A DNA stretch of 64,000 bases from contig LSAX01000005.1 in assembly GCA_001557505.1 (NCBI GenBank), positions 372,001-436,000 of the forward strand. Reading direction: 5' to 3'. A program made the position numbers and the translations under genes. The notes under the pieces were generated by a model. It saw only the letters and a program-made list of their open reading frames with translations. It was not told the origin of the DNA and made no database searches. This stretch comes from Reticulascus tulasneorum. Lineage: Eukaryota > Ascomycota > Sordariomycetes > Glomerellales > Reticulascaceae. Numbering within the stretch: the stretch's first letter is position 1; each line of letters opens with the position of its first letter. Shown piece after piece: positions 58,370 through 64,000 of this stretch.

Positions 58370-60633
58370 GACTGTCTTAGTATCTAGAGTACCCGAAAAT
58401 GAGCGAGCAAGGGGTGAACAGAATAGATTCTCGCCATCTGTGTGACTGATTTCTTTTTCTTCAGTGACTGTAGCACTGCTTCTTTCAGAAAGACCAGAGA
58501 CTTGGGAGAAGTGGTGAATCAGGAATCAAGGGGGATGAATTGGTGCTTATCTCAACAGAACTACATACTCTTGCACGAGTTGATCAGATCAAAGGCATAT
58601 TTGCTTGATGGGCGTATAACTTGACAAATGTTTTGTGCTCGATCGATCGATATGCTGCGCTTCACCAGCGGTAGGGGAGTAAGGGTGAGTTGAAGAGCGG
58701 ATGACGATTGACACCCGATTCTCGGTCGAACTCTTGTTTGCCAATTTCACAGATCCATCACGTAGCGAGTGCCTAGCATCTCAACTACCTGTCACTATCT
58801 TCATTCCCCTTCCACTTTTATATGTTTGGGGCTCTGGGAGAAATAGCCGCTCTGTTCTTCTTTCTTCTCACTCCAAATGTACTATCTCACCTCGCTCGTC
58901 CTCTTCTAATCAAGTGAAGCGACGGATTTTGTACTCAGATGCTACCCCCCATTGGAGTTGGCACCTTTATATGATGTTCAGACTCGCAGACAACTACAAA
59001 ACAGGCGAGCCACAGATATGTTACCGGGTACGCCAGAGGCATATTGACTATTCACCTTGCTTCCATCTCAGGCTTTTGAAACGCCAGTGAGTGAGAGGTC
59101 CCTCGTTTATATCGCACCACCTTGTTCGTGACTGATCTGTAACAATCATCTTGACAGAGCCCAGCAGTTGGACAGAGTCTAGCTTCATAACGTTGAATCT
59201 TTCCACCCACCAGCCAAGTCAGCGGGCAAGTCTTGCCCAACGTCAGCAGAACGAGGCAACGGTTGGGTTGGTACAGAGCCATCGCTCCCAAGCTTTGGCG
59301 GCTTACCCCGTCTCGGAAATAGAACGAAGGGAATGCGGTCTAACAGATCTGCCTAGAGAGTGTGAAAAGTTGTTTCCTGCATGGCAACAGCATGGAAGAC
59401 GTGCAGTGGCATGGACAAGTGCCCGGCAAACTCGACATGGCCGCAGGGGGGGCGGCGGGACCTCCCGCGGAACTTTGCGTCGGGCACCAGCGACCGATTC
59501 GCTCGCTGTGATGCATATGCTGGGTTGGGGGATGGCTGCAAGCCATACTAAAACGAGAAACAGCTACGTGTACGTTGTCCCAAATTGAGTTTACACGCTG
59601 CCACGCTGTTCGCGGGCTCCAATGACTGCACCAGCGCGGGAATAATCGGCCATAAGCAGAAGAGGTTTTCGGGGAGACGGGAGGAGGCACAGCAGGAGTT
59701 TGCTGCTGCAAAGCTTACTGGAGAAATGTTCGGAGAAGCTGTAAAAGATGGATTCAGATGCGGAGTTTTGTCTTCGCTGTGTCCGCTAGCCATTCCCGTC
59801 CTCGTCTAATTGGGTAAAACACTACGAAAGGTGGATTGGAGTGAGAGATGGAGATGACGCTCACTCCAACGCCAATCCCCCAATCCGTGCCGCAACTAAC
59901 CATGGAATGCACTTCTGTGAACCGGTGGGTTTGGCTGCAGGAGCCTCTAGTTTTTGATGCTCAATATTCGAGGGCAAACCACCCTCATCTCAGCCACGAG
60001 ATCCAAGGGTCTTTATCCATCACACTAGGGGGGGACTGCAATCCGCTAAACTAGGTTACAGACTCCGTGCGAGTTGATGGATCATGGGGGAAGCTTTCCA
60101 ACGTTTCCTGCTCCATTCCCATTGAACCCACCGGCCCGCTTCCACGGCAGTCCTGTTGCCGTCTGGCTGGCCAGTAAACCAGCCGGATTGGTTTGTGTGG
60201 CTTCTTCCATCTCCTCCTGCACTCCGGCGAACTTCGGCAACCATGGGCACTTGTTGGCGCTATGCCGGCTTTCCTTCTACCCACAGTTACTGAGATTGGA
60301 TTTGCTTTGCATATGCTAGGGTCCACTGCCCACACGGTTCTCCACTACTATTGAGGAGAGTCATTGCCTTCGTTATTCCCGTCCACCTTGCTCCGGTCTA
60401 GCTTACACGACAGTGAGATCCGAGGTTGTTGAGTTTCCTTTTCGATTGTCGCTCACAATCCTGCTTTCAAAGTTCGCAACTCCTCGTCTACTCTCCGGGC
60501 ATGGAGCTCCCGCCTACACCTATCTTAGCGCGCGCATTCTACGTTCACGCAAACGCATGCTAAACTTCCATCGCTAGTATCTTCGTTGCTAGTTCCGACC
60601 TGGTTGAGCCCTTTAGCCACAACCAATGCCAAG
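58370..60633. other. Intergenic, 2.3 kb
   Basis: No gene supported. ORFs up to 145 codons around 59.1-59.8 kb overlap on both strands and look non-coding. It contains the promoter of the transporter at 60634. Confidence 0.5.
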
Positions 60634-62526
60634 ATGAACAGCCGCGACGAGGGCTTTGGCCCTGATATCGAGAAGTCAGAACCAGCCGATGGCGATGGTG
60701 GCATCCCGGCCAGCCGTTTTCTTAGATCAATTCGACATGGCTCAGCAGGGGAAGGAAGATTAGATCCAGTGTTGGGTGATGAAACCCCCATCGTCTCTCG
60801 GTATATGACTTTTGAGACCATACTGCCCCCTCCTAACATTACATCTCACGATTCCTCTTCGAACGAGCTACTACCGACCCCTCCTGATCTGACCCCATTC
60901 ATCTCACCGTTGGAATGGCCACTCTCACGCAAATACCTCCTCCTTACGCTATCTTGCATTGCGACGTTTCTCACTGCGTATACGGCAGGGTCCTACTCTC
61001 CGCCTGCTGCAGTCATGGCCGCCAATCTTGGCTCTTCCCAACTCGCAATGCTCACTGGGATCACCACCTTCTGCCTTGGATTCGCTCTTTCTCCCATGGC
61101 CCTAGCTCCTCTGTCGGAGGTCTACGGGAGATACCCCGTGTTTGCCTTTTCTGGTATTGTTTATGTTGTGTTCCAGGCGGTCTGCTCCGTTGTGCCGAAC
61201 CTCGCGGGGATGCTCGTTGCCAGGTTCATGGTTGGGGTTGGGGGTTCGGTCTTCAGTTCGGTGATAGGTGGTGTTATTGCAGACCTGTGGACAAAGGAAC
61301 ATAGGAATACACCGATGGCCCTCTTCAGTGGTTCCGTCTTGGCCGGCACCGGCGCCGGCCCATTGGTGGCCGCGATCATGGTGAAACGCATGGCTAATAC
61401 TGATCCGACCATGTGGAAATGGGTTTTCTGGCATCAAGTCATCGTCGACACAGTCCTCGTTGTGGCCCTCGTATTCCTCTTCAAAGAGAGCAGAGGCTCT
61501 GTCCTGCTGTCACGGAGAGCAAGAGCGGTGAATACGTGGTATCAACAGCTCGAAAAGGCCGGTGTCTATGGCGTATGGGTCGGTGACCCTTCGGAAAGTG
61601 ATGGCGAGACCACAACGTCAGACTCGGAGACTCGAAAATCATTCACTGCAGTAACCGTGGAGCTGCCGACTGTAGCTTATCCGTCTACTCAGCCAGGGTC
61701 TCGAATGACCCTGCAACGCATCCGATGGCTGGTCAAAGAAGACGAGGAGAGGGCGTCACTCACCAGGATGATCTCCACCTCCGTGGCTCGGCCATTTCAT
61801 CTCTTGTTTACCGAGCCAGTTGTATTTTTCTTTTCAATTTGGTGTGCCTTTGCTTGGGCGGTGCTCTATTGCACGTTCGGCAGCATACCCTTGGCGCTCT
61901 ACAGGACGCGAAACCTGGACATTGAGCAATCTGGGTACTTTTTCACCGCCATTATCATTGGTTCCTGCGTGGCGACGGTTGTGGGAATCTTCCAAGAAAA
62001 ACTGCTACAGCTGCCCCAATGGAAGGCTCAGCCCGGCGACGATGGCTCGGACAGGTCATCCAATTTCTGGAGCTTCATGAGACGCCGATTTCCCGCAGAA
62101 GCACCCGAGTCCCGGCTCTACTTCACCTGCATCACAGCAACTCTACTTCCAGCCGGGCTGTTCCTCTTTGGTTTCACGGCTCGTCCGCAGTATCACTGGG
62201 CGGCTCCAGCAGTTGGCATTGGGCTGTCAACCTGGGGAATCTACTCCATCTACCTGGCCACGTTCAACTATTTTGCCGACATCTATCACAAGTATGCATC
62301 TTCGGCACTTGCAGCCCAGTCATGCTGTCGAAATATCCTCGGCGGCGTATTTCCTCTTGTCACTAGTCCTTTGTTTAACAACCTTGGCGAGGCACATGCC
62401 GGGACTTTACTTGGTTGTATTGCCACAGTTCTGACAATAATCCCGTGGGCTTTGGTTTTCTTTGGAGAGAGGATCAGATCCAGGAGTCGCTTCGCAATTG
62501 TAAGTCGTCCTTTCGCTCCTGTATGA
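60634..62526 (+). CDS. MFS transporter, DHA1 type
   Basis: Single exon of 630 residues from the ATG at 60634; an in-frame ATG at 60586 would add 16. About 105 hydrophilic residues precede TM1 (WPLSRKYLLLTLSCIATF). Family features include TAYTAGSYSPPAAVM, APLSEVYGRYPVF, ARFMVGVGGSVFSSVIGGVIADLW and a long charged central loop. The last spans end in GLSTWGIYSIYLATFNYF and SCCRNILGGVFPL. A proton-driven exporter of small molecules at the plasma membrane is expected; substrate unknown. A consensus donor GTAAGT at 62500 could open a last intron (to 62558) that would end the protein in S-stop instead of VSRPFAPV. The C-terminus is therefore uncertain by about eight residues. Confidence 0.92.
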   Translation: MNSRDEGFGPDIEKSEPADGDGGIPASRFLRSIRHGSAGEGRLDPVLGDETPIVSRYMTFETILPPPNITSHDSSSNELLPTPPDLTPFISPLEWPLSRKYLLLTLSCIATFLTAYTAGSYSPPAAVMAANLGSSQLAMLTGITTFCLGFALSPMALAPLSEVYGRYPVFAFSGIVYVVFQAVCSVVPNLAGMLVARFMVGVGGSVFSSVIGGVIADLWTKEHRNTPMALFSGSVLAGTGAGPLVAAIMVKRMANTDPTMWKWVFWHQVIVDTVLVVALVFLFKESRGSVLLSRRARAVNTWYQQLEKAGVYGVWVGDPSESDGETTTSDSETRKSFTAVTVELPTVAYPSTQPGSRMTLQRIRWLVKEDEERASLTRMISTSVARPFHLLFTEPVVFFFSIWCAFAWAVLYCTFGSIPLALYRTRNLDIEQSGYFFTAIIIGSCVATVVGIFQEKLLQLPQWKAQPGDDGSDRSSNFWSFMRRRFPAEAPESRLYFTCITATLLPAGLFLFGFTARPQYHWAAPAVGIGLSTWGIYSIYLATFNYFADIYHKYASSALAAQSCCRNILGGVFPLVTSPLFNNLGEAHAGTLLGCIATVLTIIPWALVFFGERIRSRSRFAIVSRPFAPV

Positions 62527-63116
62527 TCATCGATATTAGAGCAGCTCCGTTGACACAGTCCTAGTCGCTGGGGGCTCAAAGATGAGAACGGAGACGCCAC
62601 TGTTCGTGGCAAGTCCTAGAGGCAGCGCCACCATCTTAACCCGCATGAGCCGACTGCGCCGAGCGGATGAAAAGTGTATGGGGACATCAGTATCTTCGCT
62701 GCAATTGTGGACGATCATTTCACTGCGGCTGAGACATGGTAATATCGCATTATGCAATGGGCATTCAACATCTGGTGTTGGTCTCCAGGCGTGGCAATAG
62801 GTATGTTGAGCAGCAGACAGAACATTCTTCTGAGAGGATCACATATACTAATCCTCATGTGTGCTTAGAGCATTCAATTTCTGCCTCAACTTCAAGGTGG
62901 ATGTACTGCAGACCTCCAGGCCCAGGTCCACCCTGGAGTATGTTTGAGACTGCCTGCCGACTGGCGAGGCGAGGCGATCTCCAGGGTAGAACCTGCCTGT
63001 ACCTGCACTTCGCCCTGTGGTTTCTGCCAGTATTTGAGCGGTGGCCTTTCATAATATGTATATATCTCTCGGCTAGGGCGCTCACACGGACGCCAACAAT
63101 GTTGTTGAATGCCCCG
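62527..63116. other. Convergent intergenic
   Basis: 3' flanks of the transporter and the DUF1769 gene. No gene seen. Confidence 0.6.
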
Positions 63117-64000
63117 TTAGTCTACGTCATCCGCACTTGGTTCAGGCTGAAGATTCTCGTGGCTTGGGGGACCAAATTTCCTTCTTGCCTCCTCCAATGC
63201 TTTCGACTCGTCATGGTTGTCGTGATGGTCTTCGGAGTCGTGCTGTCCGCTCCCCTTGACTGTCTTCGCCGCTGTCGCCTTGGCATTCCCCTTGAGAGAC
63301 CCATCCTCGTTGAGATCTTCCCTCAAGTAGATGTTAAAGCAAACCACGAGGTAGACATCGCCAGTTGAGCGATTCCGGAGCACGTATCTTAAGGTATGTA
63401 AGCGCTTAGGCTCGTCCCTACAAATCAGGAGAAACAAATGAGAACCACAAAGTCTTGCTTCAGAGTTGTTGTCTGATGAGTAGCTAGGTTCCAGATTGTG
63501 ACTGGCTGGGGCATGTGCTAAGGCACATGTTTTGGCAGGTGCTGAAAGCGTAACCCAAGCAGAACATGGTTCCGATTGCTGGCTGCTTCAACATACCGGG
63601 AGCAGAGCAGAGGAGCGGGCTAAGGGGGTGGGAAAGGCTTAGGATAGGGACGGAAGGGCACTTACCGCAGGCCTTGTCCATCCCAGTATTTCATGATGGA
63701 CAAATGAAAGCCCGGTAGGCGGAGCGCCAAGTTGCCGAAATCAAGGTAGGGATTGAAGAAGTCCAAGCCGTATGTCTTTCCATACTCAAATTGCCACTGC
63801 TCCTTACTCTCCTGCTTCAGAGCCCACTTCATACGCTCTTTGCTGGAGGCGGGTGCGCCGATGGCCTCTCTCATCTGCTTTCCGTCTTCATCGCCACCTT
63901 CTTCAAACCAGAGACCGCCCTTCTCTTTGGCAAACTCGCCGGGTCCAGCGTGGATGGCATTGAATGAGCTCAGAGCCGGGCCGTAGAGGTGCGGGATGTC
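63117..64000 (-). CDS. DUF1769 family protein, C-terminal part (5' end outside window)
   Basis: Two exons are visible: 63666-64000 (open at the right edge) and 63117-63387, joined by a 278-nt intron, the longest coding intron here. The reading enters with DIPHLYGPALSSFNAIHAG and contains LDFFNPYLDFGNLALRLPGF, YWDGQGLRYVLRNRSTGDVYLVV. This matches the fungal DUF1769 domain (PF08588). The tail is charged, His/Asp-rich and probably disordered. Function of the family is unknown to me. Acceptor TTAAG and donor GTAAGT are reasonable, and the junction GLR|YVLRN restores the family sequence. Confidence 0.85.

Overview
The window reads as nuclear DNA of a filamentous ascomycete, most likely a Sordariomycete; I cannot place it to genus. 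Coding exons are interrupted by short introns (about 47-154 nt, one of 278 nt) with GTAAGT/GTGAGT-type donors and CTAAC/CTGAC-type branch sites. Gene density is about one per 3-4 kb, and families typical of moulds are present: an AA9 lytic polysaccharide monooxygenase, a Ste6-type pheromone exporter, Dal5-type and DHA1-type MFS transporters, DUF1769 and a secreted cysteine-rich protein. I found no tRNA, rRNA, CRISPR array or intact transposon.

Layout. 1-505: 3' end of a cytochrome P450. 1122-2186: M50B-like membrane metalloprotease. 2737-3108: secreted ten-cysteine protein. 4866-5268: frameshifted relic of another small secreted protein. 5951-7800: Dal5-type MFS permease. 7801-15224: a 7.4-kb stretch without a supported gene. 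15225-16366: secreted alpha/beta hydrolase. 16963-18173: decayed gene with a premature TGA. 18316-19578: FAD monooxygenase. 20378-24216: MSH6. 24849-25741: AA9 LPMO. 27715-29426: pyruvate kinase with a probable 5'UTR intron. 30825-31352: a four-exon 76-residue mitofissin (Atg44/DUF1748). 32005-33933: coiled-coil protein, possibly Atg28-like. 35162-37086: DCAF7/WDR68-type WD40 protein. 37484-38692: quinone-oxidoreductase-like MDR enzyme. 39416-42806: SPT5. 45451-47471: DHA1 MFS transporter. 48157-52517: Ste6-like ABC exporter. 53512-54249: PBDC1/YPL225W family. 55443-56660: phosphopantetheine adenylyltransferase. 57050-58369: frame-disrupted conserved fungal gene. 60634-62526: second DHA1 transporter. 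63117-64000: DUF1769 protein cut by the right edge.

The intact genes are mostly unrelated housekeeping functions (mismatch repair, transcription elongation, glycolysis, CoA synthesis, mitochondrial fission/mitophagy, eEF1A biogenesis), mixed with accessory secretion and transport functions. They do not form a recognisable biosynthetic cluster. The accessory side (secreted proteins, transporters, LPMO, hydrolase, decayed genes) sits in the gene-poor stretches. The most notable observations are the tiny mitofissin gene, three ACGCGA boxes upstream of MSH6, stop-free 3n introns inside conserved domains (one directly after the MSH6 Walker A), and three decayed loci still readable across single lesions.
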